53,237 nt of DNA from Paracoccaceae bacterium (lineage in GTDB: Bacteria > Pseudomonadota > Alphaproteobacteria > Rhodobacterales > Rhodobacteraceae): assembly GCA_012270125.1 (NCBI GenBank), contig JAAXIY010000020.1, forward strand, positions 1-53,237. Reading direction: 5' to 3'. Positions 28,630-38,905 of the stretch are shown in pieces (within the stretch, counting starts at the first letter, position 1; each line of letters begins with the position of its first letter). Position numbers and translations under genes: made by a program. The notes beneath the pieces were generated by a model. The model did no database searches, had not been told where the DNA came from, and was given only the letters and a program-made list of their open reading frames with translations.

Positions 28630-29325
28630 TCAATACGTTCTAAGTAATCCAACAAGCCTTCCCTGAACCTTTATTTTTTCATGCGGAAAGGTACGAGTTT
28701 CATAGGCTGGGTTAGCTGCTTCTAATGCAATTGCTTCACCCCGAACAAAAAACCTTTTTAATGTAGCTTCTTGGTTTTCAATTAGTGCAACAACAATATC
28801 ACCATTCATAGCCCTGTTGGTCTCTTTTATTACAACGACGTCACCATCATTAATACCTGCATTAATCATCGAGTCCCCTTTAACTTCTAATGCAAAGTGA
28901 TCTCCACCACCCCTAAGTATTTGGCCTGGAACAGCAACGTTATGAGATATTTCACTTATCGCTTCTATGGGAACCCCAGCTGCTATTCGGCCCATAACTG
29001 GAATTTCGTTTGCATAGACGCTTTCAAAAGGCGCCGCGTTGCTATTTGCGTTAACTGTTCCTAATGTTTTACTGGAAAAATTATTGCCTCCGACTTGTTG
29101 AGTTTCTGATGAACTGGGCATTTTAATAACTTCTATTGCTCTCGCTCGATTGGCGAGCCTTTTTATAAAACCCCTTTCTTCCAGAGCAGTTATCAATCGG
29201 TGAATTCCCGATTTAGATCTTAAATCAAGGGCCTCTTTCATCTCATCAAAAGAAGGAGGTACACCATCCTTCGATAATCGTTTTTGTATGAACTCCAAAA
29301 GATCACGTTGTTTTTTCGTTAGCAT
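28630..29325 (-). CDS. lexA: LexA repressor
   Basis: A 231-residue SOS repressor. The N-terminal winged helix-turn-helix ([16 protein letters not shown]...PPSFDEM...SKSGIHRLI) is followed by a long linker. The self-cleavage site is Ala-Gly in RIAAGVP, the nucleophile Ser is in KGDSM, and the Lys is in ATLKRFF: all catalytic residues are present. The length is typical of alphaproteobacterial LexA. A GTTC-N7-GTTC box 33 bases upstream indicates autoregulation. moeA ends 71 bases upstream. The competence gene comEC, which I recall following lexA in many relatives, is absent. Confidence 0.97.
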   Translation of the reverse strand: MLTKKQRDLLEFIQKRLSKDGVPPSFDEMKEALDLRSKSGIHRLITALEERGFIKRLANRARAIEVIKMPSSSETQQVGGNNFSSKTLGTVNANSNAAPFESVYANEIPVMGRIAAGVPIEAISEISHNVAVPGQILRGGGDHFALEVKGDSMINAGINDGDVVVIKETNRAMNGDIVVALIENQEATLKRFFVRGEAIALEAANPAYETRTFPHEKIKVQGRLVGLLRTY

Positions 29326-29357
29326 GCTCTGCCTCTTTGTTGTATTAAAACACTTTT

Positions 29358-29372
29358 GTTCTATTTTAGTTC
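29358..29372. promoter_or_regulatory. LexA (SOS) operator, alphaproteobacterial type
   Basis: GTTC-TATTTTA-GTTC is an exact match to the GTTC-N7-GTTC direct repeat bound by alphaproteobacterial LexA. It lies 33-47 bases before the lexA start, inside the moeA-lexA gap, so lexA is expected to be damage-inducible and autoregulated. Confidence 0.85.
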
Positions 29373-29396
29373 TTGTTTTGTGTCAATTAATAAAAA

Positions 29397-30575
29397 TTAA
29401 TCTAATTCAAAATAACCTATTTGGTTTCCTTTTTTTAAAGCAGGTTCGTTAGGGGCTCTAATAACTAAAGAATTGGCTTTTTGTAGTATACTCAAAAGAG
29501 AGCTATCTTGCTTAGAGAAAATCTCTATGAAGCCATCTTTTTTAAATCCCCGCATAAAATGCTTCCTCTCCCCATTAGCCGGTAAGTCATTCAGTAAAAT
29601 TGCCTGTTTCTCAATGTTTGCTAGTTCATTTGTGCCAAGCATTTTACCTATTAGTGGTTTGATAAAAAGGTGGGCGCATACTAAAGCTGAAACTGGGTTT
29701 CCCGGTAAACCAATAAAAATTGTATCTTTATTTTTCCCCGCTAAGATAGGTTTTCCAGGTTTCATTGCCACTTTATAAAATGAAGTTGTAATATTTTTAT
29801 CTCTGAATACATCTTTTATATAATCATGATCACCGACAGAGGCTCCGCCTATTGTAATTACTAAATCAGCCGGAACTGCTAGATCTAGGGCTTTATTGAT
29901 ACTGGACTTATTATCTCTAGAAATCGGAAGTATATGGCCATTGGCTCCCCACTTATTTACAAGTGAATTTAACCCAAATGTATTGGAGGCGACTATTTGA
30001 TTATTTGTAGGTAAATTTCCGGGATAAACAAGTTCATCTCCAGTAGAAATTATTGAGACTAGTGGGCGCCTAATCACATTAACCAATGGGAAGTTCATTG
30101 ATGCTAATAAAGCGATATCAAATGATTTAAGAGTTTTTCCCCTTTGAAGTAAAACTTCACCTTTTTTATAGTCGTCGCCTTTTTTTCTGATATAATCGTT
30201 GGCGTCAATATTATCATTAATGACAATATTATCCTCATTCACTTCTGCATCTTCTTGAATTAAAACACTGTCTGCTCCAGCAGGTAATGGTGCCCCAGTA
30301 AAAATCCTTACGGCTTGATTTTTGTTTATAGAACCGTCGAACAAGCCTCCGGCTGCTACCCGTCCTATTACTGATAATTTTTTGTTAGGAAGCTTATCTG
30401 ATTTTTGCAATGCATAGCCGTCCATAGCAGATGCATCAAATGGTGGTTGATTGTGAGTTGCTATAGCATCGCTGGCAAGTATTCTACCGCTAGCATCTTC
30501 TATGCTCGCCATTTCACTCTCTAACTGTTTCGCCAACGAAAGCAGTTCTGATAAGGCTTGCTCAAATGAAATCAT
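29397..30575 (-). CDS. moeA: Molybdopterin molybdenumtransferase
   Basis: A 392-residue enzyme inserting molybdate into adenylylated molybdopterin. Visible marks are [14 protein letters not shown] near residue 40, [15 protein letters not shown] near 87, the GDE-type ISTGDELV near 180, the molybdopterin-binding-fold [13 protein letters not shown] near 238, and the late KPGKPI...GLPGNPVSA near 290. The length is normal. The start overlaps the moaC stop by 4 bases, extending the coupled trp-mo gene chain. Confidence 0.95.
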   Translation of the reverse strand: MISFEQALSELLSLAKQLESEMASIEDASGRILASDAIATHNQPPFDASAMDGYALQKSDKLPNKKLSVIGRVAAGGLFDGSINKNQAVRIFTGAPLPAGADSVLIQEDAEVNEDNIVINDNIDANDYIRKKGDDYKKGEVLLQRGKTLKSFDIALLASMNFPLVNVIRRPLVSIISTGDELVYPGNLPTNNQIVASNTFGLNSLVNKWGANGHILPISRDNKSSINKALDLAVPADLVITIGGASVGDHDYIKDVFRDKNITTSFYKVAMKPGKPILAGKNKDTIFIGLPGNPVSALVCAHLFIKPLIGKMLGTNELANIEKQAILLNDLPANGERKHFMRGFKKDGFIEIFSKQDSSLLSILQKANSLVIRAPNEPALKKGNQIGYFELD

Positions 30576-31048
30576 GAGCTTTCATATCGACCTGATTTTC
30601 CTCCATCTTTGAAAATAAGGCGAATATCCCGTATGACGACACCTTTATCCAAAGATTTTATCATATCGTATACTGTTAATGCAGCTATACTCGCTGCTGT
30701 TAGTGCCTCCATTTCAACACCAGTTTGCCCCGTTGTTTTAACAGTAGAAGTTATTTCAATGCCGGGAAGTGTGTCATTAAAGGAAAAATCTAAGTTTACC
30801 TTTGTAATAGCAAGAGGATGGCACAAGGGAATTAGTTCCGAAGTCCTTTTTGCGCCTTGTATTCCGGCTATTCTTGCCACATTTAGCACGTCACCTTTCT
30901 TCGCTCTGCCCATGGATATAACTTTTAAAGTTTCTTTGGACATCTCAACGCTACAAGCGGCTTTTGCTACCCGAAAACTTTGAGGTTTTTCCGAAATATC
31001 TACCATATGAGCATTGCCGTCGTCGTCAAAATGAGTCAGATCAGACAT
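30572..31048 (-). CDS. moaC: Cyclic pyranopterin monophosphate synthase
   Basis: A 158-residue enzyme making cyclic pyranopterin monophosphate in molybdenum cofactor synthesis. It shows MVDISEKP near residue 15, [13 protein letters not shown] near 52, the LIPLCHPL motif near 72, [10 protein letters not shown] near 109 and a C-terminal KSGR. The reading overlaps trpC by 8 bases at its 5' end and moeA by 4 bases at its 3' end. MoaA, the enzyme before it, is not in the window. Confidence 0.96.
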   Translation of the reverse strand: MSDLTHFDDDGNAHMVDISEKPQSFRVAKAACSVEMSKETLKVISMGRAKKGDVLNVARIAGIQGAKRTSELIPLCHPLAITKVNLDFSFNDTLPGIEITSTVKTTGQTGVEMEALTAASIAALTVYDMIKSLDKGVVIRDIRLIFKDGGKSGRYESS

Positions 31049-31859
31049 TTAAGGTAACTCCTCCGATTGGTTTTGAAATGAGATTTCTAGTAGCAGTTTC
31101 CACATCGTCTTGTCTCATAAGACTTTCTCCGATTAAAAAAGCAGAAGCACCATGTTTAGTTAATTCATTAAGGTCTTGTGAGGAATTAAGGCCTGACTCA
31201 GATATTAAAAACCGATCTTGTGGAACTAATTTTGCTAGCTTGCGAGTAGTTTCTAAATCTGTTTCAAACGTCTTCAGATTTCTATTATTAATTCCTATCA
31301 GTTTTGAATTAAGCTCCAACGCGCGCTCCAATTCTTCTTCATCGTGCACCTCTATAAGAACATCCATTTTCCAATAGAAGGCTGCATCTTCGAGCTCTTG
31401 AGCTTGCATATCAGAAACAGACGCCATTATTACTAGAATACAATCCGCATTCAGTGCCCTAGCTTCAGCAACTTGATAGGTATCGTACATAAAATCCTTT
31501 CTAAGTGCTGGTAGATTAGTTGATTGTTTTGCTTCGTTTAAAAAATTTTTAGCTCCTTGAAAACTGGGAGTATCGGTCAAAACTGAAAGGCATGCTGCGC
31601 CGCCAGACTCATATGCTTCTGCAATTTTACTTGGATTAAAATTTTTTCTTATCAAACCCTTTGAAGGTGACGCTTTTTTGATTTCTGCTATCAAACTATG
31701 AGAGTTCTTTTTCGAGTTTGCTAGTGCTTTTGCGAAAGGTCTAACGACCGGGGCATTTTTTGCGAGCGCTTCGATATCTGATAAGGGTTTAATTTTCTTA
31801 TCATTCTCTATCTCGATAAGTTTATAGGCTTTAATTTTGTCTAAAACGGTTAGGCTCAT
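31041..31859 (-). CDS. trpC: Indole-3-glycerol phosphate synthase
   Basis: A 272-residue TIM-barrel enzyme of tryptophan synthesis. The catalytic lysines and glutamates appear in [13 protein letters not shown] near residue 56, the ACLSVLTD segment, [12 protein letters not shown] near 117, [11 protein letters not shown] near 168, [11 protein letters not shown] near 187 and a C-terminal ISESG. It overlaps trpD by 4 bases and moaC by 8. It is not fused to TrpF. Confidence 0.97.
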   Translation of the reverse strand: MSLTVLDKIKAYKLIEIENDKKIKPLSDIEALAKNAPVVRPFAKALANSKKNSHSLIAEIKKASPSKGLIRKNFNPSKIAEAYESGGAACLSVLTDTPSFQGAKNFLNEAKQSTNLPALRKDFMYDTYQVAEARALNADCILVIMASVSDMQAQELEDAAFYWKMDVLIEVHDEEELERALELNSKLIGINNRNLKTFETDLETTRKLAKLVPQDRFLISESGLNSSQDLNELTKHGASAFLIGESLMRQDDVETATRNLISKPIGGVTLNV

Positions 31860-32875
31860 TCTTTTCCCGTGGTTATTTTAATCAATTCATTGAGAGCAGT
31901 TTTGGCTTTACCACTATCTATTGATTCACTTGCCAATTCGACACCTGTTATTAAATCATCTGACTTTCCAGCAACGACTAAAGCTGCAGCAGAATTTAAT
32001 AAAACTGCGTCTCTGTATGCACTTTTCTTACCTTCTAGTAAATCTACAAAAGCCTTACTATTCTGATTTGGAGATCCACCAAGAATATCTTCAAGACGGT
32101 GTACCGGAAGTCTGGCTTCTTCTGGATGAATTTCAGATTTTTTAACTTCTCCATTTTCTAATTGAAAAACTGAAGTTAGACCTGTGATTGTTATTTCGTC
32201 TGTCCCGTCTGAGCCGTGAACTAACCAAGCTTTCTTGGTGCCTAAAGATTTTAAAGTTTGCGCCATTGGCTCTAGAAGTTCGTTCGAAAAAGCTCCCGTT
32301 AGCTGATATTTTACTCCCGCGGGATTCGTAAGAGGTCCTAAGATATTAAAAATTGTCCGGGTGCCCAATTCTTGTCTTGCTGGCATGACATGCTTGATCG
32401 CCGGATGATGCATCGGAGCCATCATAAAACCAATGCCAGCTTTAACCAAAGCTTTTTCGACAATTTCCTTTTCAACCATAACGTTCACACCGCTCGCTGA
32501 TAATGCATCTGCAGCGCCTGATTTTGAACTTAAATTTTTATTGCCGTGTTTTGCCACTGTTACCCCAGCGCCTGCCACAACGAAAGCTGTTGCAGTTGAT
32601 ATATTAAGAGTTCCTATTCCATCGCCTCCAGTTCCGACAATGTCCATTGCTCCGTCTGGTGCTTTTACTTTGACACATTTTGAACGCATGACTGAAGCTG
32701 CAGCGGCATATTCGATCACACTTTCTTGTCTTGTGCGCATCGCCATTAAAAGGCCACCAATCTGCGCTAGAGTTGCAGAGCCTTCAAATAAGATTTCAAA
32801 GGCTTCAATGGCTTTTTCATGGCTTAATGGCCCGTTCGATGCTTCAGCAATTAATGATTTAATTTGTTCACTCAT
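31856..32875 (-). CDS. trpD: Anthranilate phosphoribosyltransferase
   Basis: A 339-residue enzyme joining anthranilate and PRPP. It has the PRPP-binding [14 protein letters not shown] motif near residue 81, [15 protein letters not shown] near 108, the [22 protein letters not shown] segment near 155, and LGPLTNPA near 180. The length is normal. The start overlaps the trpG stop by 4 bases and the end overlaps trpC by 4 bases. Confidence 0.97.
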   Translation of the reverse strand: MSEQIKSLIAEASNGPLSHEKAIEAFEILFEGSATLAQIGGLLMAMRTRQESVIEYAAAASVMRSKCVKVKAPDGAMDIVGTGGDGIGTLNISTATAFVVAGAGVTVAKHGNKNLSSKSGAADALSASGVNVMVEKEIVEKALVKAGIGFMMAPMHHPAIKHVMPARQELGTRTIFNILGPLTNPAGVKYQLTGAFSNELLEPMAQTLKSLGTKKAWLVHGSDGTDEITITGLTSVFQLENGEVKKSEIHPEEARLPVHRLEDILGGSPNQNSKAFVDLLEGKKSAYRDAVLLNSAAALVVAGKSDDLITGVELASESIDSGKAKTALNELIKITTGKE

Positions 32876-33453
32876 TTTTTAACCTTAAGCATACTGATAA
32901 AATTTTTAAGAATATCGTGGCCATATTCGGATGCTATTGATTCAGGATGAAATTGTACTCCGTGAATAGGGAAAATCTTATGGGACAATCCCATGATAAT
33001 TCCATCCTCAGTTTCAGCAGTGATTTCCAGATCTTCTGGAAGAGTGGAGCGCTCCACAATTAGTGAATGATACCGAGTAGCTTTAATTGGACTAGGTAAA
33101 TCTTTAAACAACAAAGACTGTTTATGCTGGATCACTCCCATTTTTCCATGAACTATTTCGTGGCATCTTACAACGTTTCCGCCGAAATATTGGCCAATTG
33201 TTTGATGTCCTAAACAAACTCCCAGTAGTGGTATGTTTGCTGTGGTGGCAGCCCCAACCAAATCCAAGCAAATTCCAGCCTTGTCAGGATCGCATGGGCC
33301 AGGCGATAGTAAAATACCATCAGGACTCATTTCCAAGATTTGCTCAACAGTTATTTTGTCGTTTCTCTTTACAGTAACTTCTGCTCCAAGCTCAGAAAGA
33401 TAATGTACAAGATTATAAGTGAAGCTATCATAATTATCGATCAGCACTATCAT
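32872..33453 (-). CDS. trpG: Anthranilate synthase component II (glutamine amidotransferase)
   Basis: A 193-residue class I amidotransferase that feeds ammonia to TrpE. It opens [16 protein letters not shown]. The oxyanion loop is SPGPCDPD, the nucleophile cysteine lies in LGVCLGHQ near residue 80, and the His and Glu are in GVQFHPES near 168. It is first in the overlapping trpG-D-C-moaC-moeA chain. The 150-base region before it, shared with the divergent small gene, should carry its promoter. trpE is separate, 600 bases upstream in the same direction. Confidence 0.96.
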   Translation of the reverse strand: MIVLIDNYDSFTYNLVHYLSELGAEVTVKRNDKITVEQILEMSPDGILLSPGPCDPDKAGICLDLVGAATTANIPLLGVCLGHQTIGQYFGGNVVRCHEIVHGKMGVIQHKQSLLFKDLPSPIKATRYHSLIVERSTLPEDLEITAETEDGIIMGLSHKIFPIHGVQFHPESIASEYGHDILKNFISMLKVKK

Positions 33454-33603
33454 TAATTTTTTCTTTCAATACAACAGAAGGGGTAGCCCAAAGACTAATA
33501 ATAGAGTTATAAATGTTCAGGGATGAACGGCGGCGTCAAGGGTTGATCGACCTACAAACATAAAAATTTGAATAGCTTTGCTTTAAATGAAAGGGTTTAT
33601 ACT

Positions 33604-33990
33604 TTGAAGGGCTTAATATCCGGTTTCTTATTAGGATCTATTTCATTGGCTTTATATTCAATTATAATTGGGGTTATTGCCCCCAAGTCGCCGGAAAGTT
33701 TCAATGTTGAAACTATTTACAGTTCTCAGTTTTCAAATTCTGAAACTAGCGGATCTCCGCAAAATATATCTTTAGATAATTTTAATTATAAAAATTCTGA
33801 AATCAGTGTCCCTAAGACTGATCGAGATATGAACAAGACATTAGATTCAATTTTACTAAATACCCCTAAAAATTCAGCCCTCCAAAACTCTTCCTATTCC
33901 TCTGCGTTGCAAATGAGTAAGGAAATGACTGACAATCCAAGTCAACCAATTATACCGAAGGTAAATACTGATAATATGATTAAAAAATAA
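33604..33990 (+). CDS. Small membrane-anchored protein between trpE and trpG, unknown function
   Basis: A 128-residue protein with one N-terminal hydrophobic segment (GLISGFLLGSISLALYSII, about residues 3-21) followed by a low-complexity Ser/Asn/Pro-rich tail with no fold that I can recognise. The best start is TTG at 33604 with AAAGGG 8 bases upstream; TTG at 33568 lacks one, and no ATG is in frame. It is the only plus-strand gene in a long minus-strand block. The anchor resembles the N-terminus of the divergent polysaccharide deacetylases I recall at this spot in Rhodobacterales, without the catalytic domain, so it may be a remnant. That homology is a suggestion only. Confidence 0.5.
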   Translation: MKGLISGFLLGSISLALYSIIIGVIAPKSPESFNVETIYSSQFSNSETSGSPQNISLDNFNYKNSEISVPKTDRDMNKTLDSILLNTPKNSALQNSSYSSALQMSKEMTDNPSQPIIPKVNTDNMIKK

Positions 33991-34054
33991 TACCTTTTTG
34001 TTCGAACGCAGAGGTTTGTTGTTTAAAGCTCTAAATGAAGTAGATTTTTATTTG

Positions 34055-35539
34055 TTAATTTTCAAACATTGCAGCATCGGCTGCTGCTCTTCTTATAGCG
34101 TTAGATTTATGCACTGTTTCCATATATTCAGCTTCAGGATCACTATCGAATACAACACCGCCACCAGCTTGTATATGTAATTTATTTCCTTTTAAAACTG
34201 CGGTTCGCAAAGCAATACACATGTCCATGTCGCCTCCAGAGCTAAAATAACCCACGCCTCCACCGTATACACCACGTTTTTCAGGTTCTAATTCGTCTAT
34301 AATCTCCATAGCCCTAACTTTTGGAGCGCCAGAAACAGTTCCGGCAGGCATGCCGGCAAAGAAAGCTGATACAGCATCATGTTCATCACTTAGTTGACCA
34401 ACAACATTGGAAACAATATGCATTACATGGCTATAGCGCTCTATTACAAACTGTTCAGTTGGTTTAACAGATCCTATTTTTGCAACCCGTCCAACATCGT
34501 TTCTTCCTAGATCAAGTAACATTAGATGTTCTGCTAATTCTTTTTTGTCAGCTAACAAATCTTCTTCTAACTGTTTGTCTTCTTCGGGCGTTTTTCCTCT
34601 TGGCCGTGTCCCTGCTATTGGTCTTACTGTCACTTCCTTTCCAAATACGCGAACTAAAATTTCGGGACTTGCGCCTATCACCTGAAACTCGCCAAAATTA
34701 AAATAAAACATAAAAGGTGACGGATTTGTCCTACGCAGCGATCTGTAAAGAGAGAAAGGTGAATAAGAAAAGTTTTGTGTCCATCTTTGGGAAGGCACAA
34801 CTTGAAAAATATCTCCGTTATTGATGTAATTTTTTGCTTTATTAACTGCGGCTTTATATTCGTCTTTTGTAAAGTTTGAAGTGGGCTCCTCCATCTCTCC
34901 AGGTGTCCCTAAATTTCTATCAGTAATAGTTTGCTTTTTAAGTTCTAGTATTGCTGATGAAATTTTTTCTTTCGCTTTTTTAAAAGCCTCTTTCTCGTCT
35001 ACTTTTGGTTCATAAAATACAGGAGCGACCAAAATGACTTCGCCTTTAACACCATCTAGAACTGCTATTATTGATGGGCGAATGAACATAGCATCTGGCA
35101 AGCCAATCGTATCTTTATTTAAATTAGGTAAATTTTCAACGTGCCGCACCATATCGTAGCCAAAATATCCAAATAAACCTGCAGAGGACTGGGGAAGTTC
35201 TTTAGGTAAATTAATTACACTTTGCTGGAGTAAATCACGAAAAACAGAGAGCGGTTGTCCTGAAATAGGTTTAAAGACGCTATCTCCGGAGCTTAGAAAA
35301 CTCTGTTCTTCTTCACATTTCCAAATAAGATCAGGGTCCATACCGATTATGGAGTATCGTCCCCTTATTTCACCGCCGGTAACAGACTCTAAAATAAATG
35401 AATTTTTTTTTGCCCCAGCTAATTTTAACATTATGGACACTGGCGTATCTAAATCAGAGGTTAACTTAGAATAGACAACTTGATTACGACCAGATTTATA
35501 TTCTTTTTCAAAAGTTGTGAATTCAGGCGTTAAAGACAT
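34055..35539 (-). CDS. trpE: Anthranilate synthase component I
   Basis: A 494-residue chorismate-utilising enzyme. The N-terminal regulatory domain holds FILESVTGG near residue 48, equivalent to the tryptophan-feedback LLES motif. The catalytic domain shows FQVVPSQRW, the IAGTRPRG block, LLDLGRNDVGRV, and GTVSGAPKVRAMEI with GVYGGGVGYF. The length is usual. It starts 8 bases after the ppiD-like gene's stop with no clear ribosome binding site, so it probably depends on transcription from upstream. No tryptophan-rich leader peptide or attenuator was seen before it. Confidence 0.97.
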   Translation of the reverse strand: MSLTPEFTTFEKEYKSGRNQVVYSKLTSDLDTPVSIMLKLAGAKKNSFILESVTGGEIRGRYSIIGMDPDLIWKCEEEQSFLSSGDSVFKPISGQPLSVFRDLLQQSVINLPKELPQSSAGLFGYFGYDMVRHVENLPNLNKDTIGLPDAMFIRPSIIAVLDGVKGEVILVAPVFYEPKVDEKEAFKKAKEKISSAILELKKQTITDRNLGTPGEMEEPTSNFTKDEYKAAVNKAKNYINNGDIFQVVPSQRWTQNFSYSPFSLYRSLRRTNPSPFMFYFNFGEFQVIGASPEILVRVFGKEVTVRPIAGTRPRGKTPEEDKQLEEDLLADKKELAEHLMLLDLGRNDVGRVAKIGSVKPTEQFVIERYSHVMHIVSNVVGQLSDEHDAVSAFFAGMPAGTVSGAPKVRAMEIIDELEPEKRGVYGGGVGYFSSGGDMDMCIALRTAVLKGNKLHIQAGGGVVFDSDPEAEYMETVHKSNAIRRAAADAAMFEN

Positions 35540-35547
35540 AACTAAAT

Positions 35548-37374
35548 CTATTGAAAGCTGGAATGAACAGCGTTTAAGGCTTGCTCATTAATATCAAGCT
35601 TAGAATTTATCCGTGCCATATTTGCAAAGCTTTCAAAGAGATCGGCAGATAGGCTATTGTTAATCTGATTTTTTATTTGGCTGATCAAAAGCTTGGCGTT
35701 GTCAGTGGACAGATCCGCCTCCGACACATTTTTAAGGCGCAAAATATAACTTTTTTGATCTCCGCTGACTACTTTTCCCTTACCAATTTCCAAATTGAAA
35801 ATCTCAGTAATTACATTTTCGGGCATATCTGGCAAAGTTGCATCTCTAGTTTTATCATTAAAACTTAAAATTTCGCCCTTATACTGATTGTTCTTTAGTA
35901 AATCATTGGCTGACTGATCCAATTTAATTTGGATTTTTTGTTTTTCGATTGCGCTTTCCAACTCAGACCTGACTTCTTCTATATTTTTAGTCCGAGCAGC
36001 TACTAAATCATCTATTCTGAGTGCAAATAAGCCACCATTTGATAATTCCTTAATTTCAGGAAATTCCCCAATTTCAGTGTTTTGCGCACTTCTAGCAAAA
36101 GTCTGATCTTTTAAAACAGGAATATCTGTTTCTTCATTAAATAATATTTTTTCAATTTTAAAACCTACTTCGCTAACTAAATCCTCCAAGGTGCCGCCAG
36201 CTGCTAATAAATTTTGAGACTCTTCTATTTTTTCATCGACCAACTTTTTGGCTTCCGATAAGGCATACTCTTTAGCTAATGAGTTTTTAGCGTCATCAAA
36301 TGAAGTGCTCTCAGCTGCAACAATTTCTCGTACCCTAAATATTACAGGTCCCAAATCAGTTTCGATAGGCCCCACAACCTCTCCTATTTTGGCTGAAAAA
36401 ATTTCTTCGCTTGCGTCTGCTAATTTTTCCTTTGAAAACGTACCGTAAGCTACATCGTCCTCAGTTAAGCCGCGTTCTAACGACAATTCATCAAAGTCGG
36501 TATCATTATTTTTTATTTTTGAAATTGCAGAACTGGCTTCATCAGCACTCAAAAAAGAGAGTCTGTCGATAGTTCTTTCTTCCGGTTTATTGTATTCGCT
36601 CTTTTTTTCTTCATATATATTTTGTAAAATTCCATTATCTATTGGTACGCTATCAGCGAGCATTTCGGGTTCTAATATGGCGTAAGAAATCATCTTGCTC
36701 TCAGGTACAGTATATTGTTCGGTATTTTTATCGAGAAACTCCTGTAATTCTAAATCGGTTGGGTTTTGAGCGATAAAATCTACACTGTCAGCGGTTAAAA
36801 CTTGGATGTTAAAGCTTCTTGCTTCCAGTAAAAAGGCTGCTAACAATTCAGCTTGAATTTTGTTGATGGTATTTCCGGAAAGAATGCTTTGGGATAAAAT
36901 GTTACGGGCTGTCTCAGCTCTGATTTCTTCTTCAAATTCAGCAGACGTGTATCCAGCATTTTCAAGGGCATAATTGTAGGCATCTTGATTGAAGGCGCCG
37001 TCAGGCCCTTTAAAAGCATTTAACGAGATAATATTATCCCGTACGCTACTATCGTCCACAGATAGTGAGAGTTTAGTTGCTTCATTTTCTAATAGTTTAT
37101 CAGTTACTAATCTTGAAAGTACTCTTTGTTGGATACCAAAAGCTTGCAGTTGCTGAAGTGTAAGTTGCTGACCAAACTGTTGGCTCGTATTCCTCAATTC
37201 ACTCTGAAGCGCTCTAACATATTGGTTTACCGTGATGTCGGTATCGCCTATTTTGCCAATTGTCTTTACATTGCCACTTAGATTTCCTGTTCCGAAGCCT
37301 ATAAGACCCACAAACAGAAAACCAAGTAAGATCCAAACAAATATTTTTGAAACTGAGGTTTTACTTTTTGTCAT
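35548..37374 (-). CDS. PpiD-like periplasmic peptidyl-prolyl isomerase / foldase
   Basis: A 608-residue protein. It has a short cytosolic N-terminus, one membrane helix (IFVWILLGFLFVGLIGFG, residues about 11-28), a SurA-N-like helical chaperone region (to about 230), a parvulin domain near residues 255-345 and a second helical domain. PpiD assists folding of newly exported proteins at the Sec translocon. The parvulin domain looks degenerate in its active-site residues, as is common for PpiD, so chaperone rather than isomerase activity is likely. The start is the ATG at 37374 with AGGA about 9 bases upstream; a longer frame to 37431 is unsupported. trpE follows after 8 bases. Confidence 0.88.
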   Translation of the reverse strand: MTKSKTSVSKIFVWILLGFLFVGLIGFGTGNLSGNVKTIGKIGDTDITVNQYVRALQSELRNTSQQFGQQLTLQQLQAFGIQQRVLSRLVTDKLLENEATKLSLSVDDSSVRDNIISLNAFKGPDGAFNQDAYNYALENAGYTSAEFEEEIRAETARNILSQSILSGNTINKIQAELLAAFLLEARSFNIQVLTADSVDFIAQNPTDLELQEFLDKNTEQYTVPESKMISYAILEPEMLADSVPIDNGILQNIYEEKKSEYNKPEERTIDRLSFLSADEASSAISKIKNNDTDFDELSLERGLTEDDVAYGTFSKEKLADASEEIFSAKIGEVVGPIETDLGPVIFRVREIVAAESTSFDDAKNSLAKEYALSEAKKLVDEKIEESQNLLAAGGTLEDLVSEVGFKIEKILFNEETDIPVLKDQTFARSAQNTEIGEFPEIKELSNGGLFALRIDDLVAARTKNIEEVRSELESAIEKQKIQIKLDQSANDLLKNNQYKGEILSFNDKTRDATLPDMPENVITEIFNLEIGKGKVVSGDQKSYILRLKNVSEADLSTDNAKLLISQIKNQINNSLSADLFESFANMARINSKLDINEQALNAVHSSFQ

Positions 37375-37465
37375 TATTTTTTCCTGCAGAAAAGCTGTTG
37401 CTTGTGTAAAGTGCTTATTGTTCAGTAGCAAGGAGGTTGTTTAGTATTATTCGGTTGAAACCTTA

Positions 37466-37966
37466 TTATTGGCCTCGATAGGGCTCCACATATTGAAGTG
37501 CCATGTCCCAAGGAAAAAATATCCAAGTATCCTGGCTCACCTCTGTAATAAAAGTCTCAACTTGACTTCGACCTAAAGGTTTAGCGTAGACAGTGGCAAC
37601 GTGAGCCTTAGGCATCAGTGAGCGCACCGCCTCAAGGGTCTTTCCTGTATCTACTAAATCGTCGATGATCAGTATACCGGTTCCGTCCCCTATAAGATCA
37701 TTATTGGGTGACTTTATAATTTTAGGCTCAGATTGAGATTGATGGTCATAGGATTTAACACTAATTGTATCAACTGTTCTGATATCTAATTCTCTAGCAA
37801 CTATCATCGCAGGGGCCATGCCCCCACGAGTGATCGCTACCACGGCTTTCCATTGACCATTGTCTGGGCCTTTGCCATCAAGACGCCATGCTAAAGCTCT
37901 TGCATCTCTATGAATCTGATCCCAGCTAACGTGAAACCCTTTTTCGTGTGGTAATCTTTCACTCAT
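37466..37966 (-). CDS. gpt: Xanthine phosphoribosyltransferase
   Basis: A 166-residue purine salvage enzyme converting xanthine and guanine to their nucleotides. The PRPP-binding loop is [16 protein letters not shown] near residue 90. The early [13 protein letters not shown] segment and the late WIFFPWD xanthine-binding segment match the Gpt family. The start overlaps the fabI stop by 8 bases. The next co-directional gene, the PpiD-like one, starts 91 bases further on. Confidence 0.94.
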   Translation of the reverse strand: MSERLPHEKGFHVSWDQIHRDARALAWRLDGKGPDNGQWKAVVAITRGGMAPAMIVARELDIRTVDTISVKSYDHQSQSEPKIIKSPNNDLIGDGTGILIIDDLVDTGKTLEAVRSLMPKAHVATVYAKPLGRSQVETFITEVSQDTWIFFPWDMALQYVEPYRGQ

Positions 37967-38786
37967 TAGTCTTTTTCCCCGTCACAACGTCAATATCAGG
38001 AGCGTCAACAGCCTTCATTCCCACAACATGGTATCCAGCATCAACATGAACGGTTTCACCTGTAACTCCTGAACCCAAATCCGATAATAGATAAAGTCCA
38101 GATTTTCCAACATCCTCGATTGTGACATTTCTTCTTAACGGAGAGTTTAGTTCATTCCATTTAAGAATATACCTAAAATCTCCTATTCCACTAGCTGCTA
38201 AAGTCTTAATAGGACCGGCAGAGATAGCGTTAACCCGTATTCCATCTTTCCCTAAATCTTCTGCTAGATACATAACTGACGCTTCCAATGCAGCTTTTGC
38301 TACTCCCATTACGTTGTAGTGAGGCATTACTTGTTCCGCGCCATAATAAGTGAGAGTTAATATAGAACCGCCATTTTGCATGAGATCCGATGCCCGCTTT
38401 GTTACTGCGGTAAAGGAGTAAACTGAGATATCCATCGTATTAATAAAGTTTTCTTTGCTTGTCTCAACATAACGACCTCTCAATTCTGATTTGTCTGAAA
38501 AACCTATTGCATGTACGACAAAATCTAAATTTCCCCATTGTTTTTTGATTTCTGCGAAGGTCGAATCAAGACTTTCAGATATGCTTACGTCGCACTCCAA
38601 CAAAAAGTCAGAACCCACGGAGTTAGCAAGTGGCAAAACCCGTTTCTTTAAAGCTTCACCTTGATATGAGAATGCAAGGTCAGCTCCAGCTTCAGCACAT
38701 TCTTTAGCAATACCCCATGCTATTGATTTGTCATTAGCCAGGCCCATTATTAAGCCTCGCTTACCTTTCATCAGCATATTTGACAT
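37959..38786 (-). CDS. fabI: Enoyl-[acyl-carrier-protein] reductase, NADH
   Basis: A 275-residue short-chain-dehydrogenase-type reductase completing each fatty acid elongation round. The N-terminal [13 protein letters not shown] is typical of FabI. The catalytic Tyr-x6-Lys signature is in [11 protein letters not shown] near residues 156-163. The [15 protein letters not shown] segment covers the substrate loop. The length is slightly longer than E. coli FabI, as usual for alphaproteobacteria. It overlaps gpt at its 3' end and diverges from pdxH. Confidence 0.96.
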   Translation of the reverse strand: MSNMLMKGKRGLIMGLANDKSIAWGIAKECAEAGADLAFSYQGEALKKRVLPLANSVGSDFLLECDVSISESLDSTFAEIKKQWGNLDFVVHAIGFSDKSELRGRYVETSKENFINTMDISVYSFTAVTKRASDLMQNGGSILTLTYYGAEQVMPHYNVMGVAKAALEASVMYLAEDLGKDGIRVNAISAGPIKTLAASGIGDFRYILKWNELNSPLRRNVTIEDVGKSGLYLLSDLGSGVTGETVHVDAGYHVVGMKAVDAPDIDVVTGKKTNE

Positions 38787-38905
38787 TAGTAAAACTCCAA
38801 CGATACTACTTGAATGGCATTTAAATTATTGTTGCATGCTCATCAAGAGAAAGCACATTGTTACGTATAATTTATTTATTGTTGTTTTGAAAAACAGGTG
38901 AACTG

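Noticed and set aside
33998-34180. Short plus-strand frame after the small trp-locus protein
   Set aside because: It runs antisense into the trpE 3' end, and its sequence is the reverse image of conserved TrpE residues.
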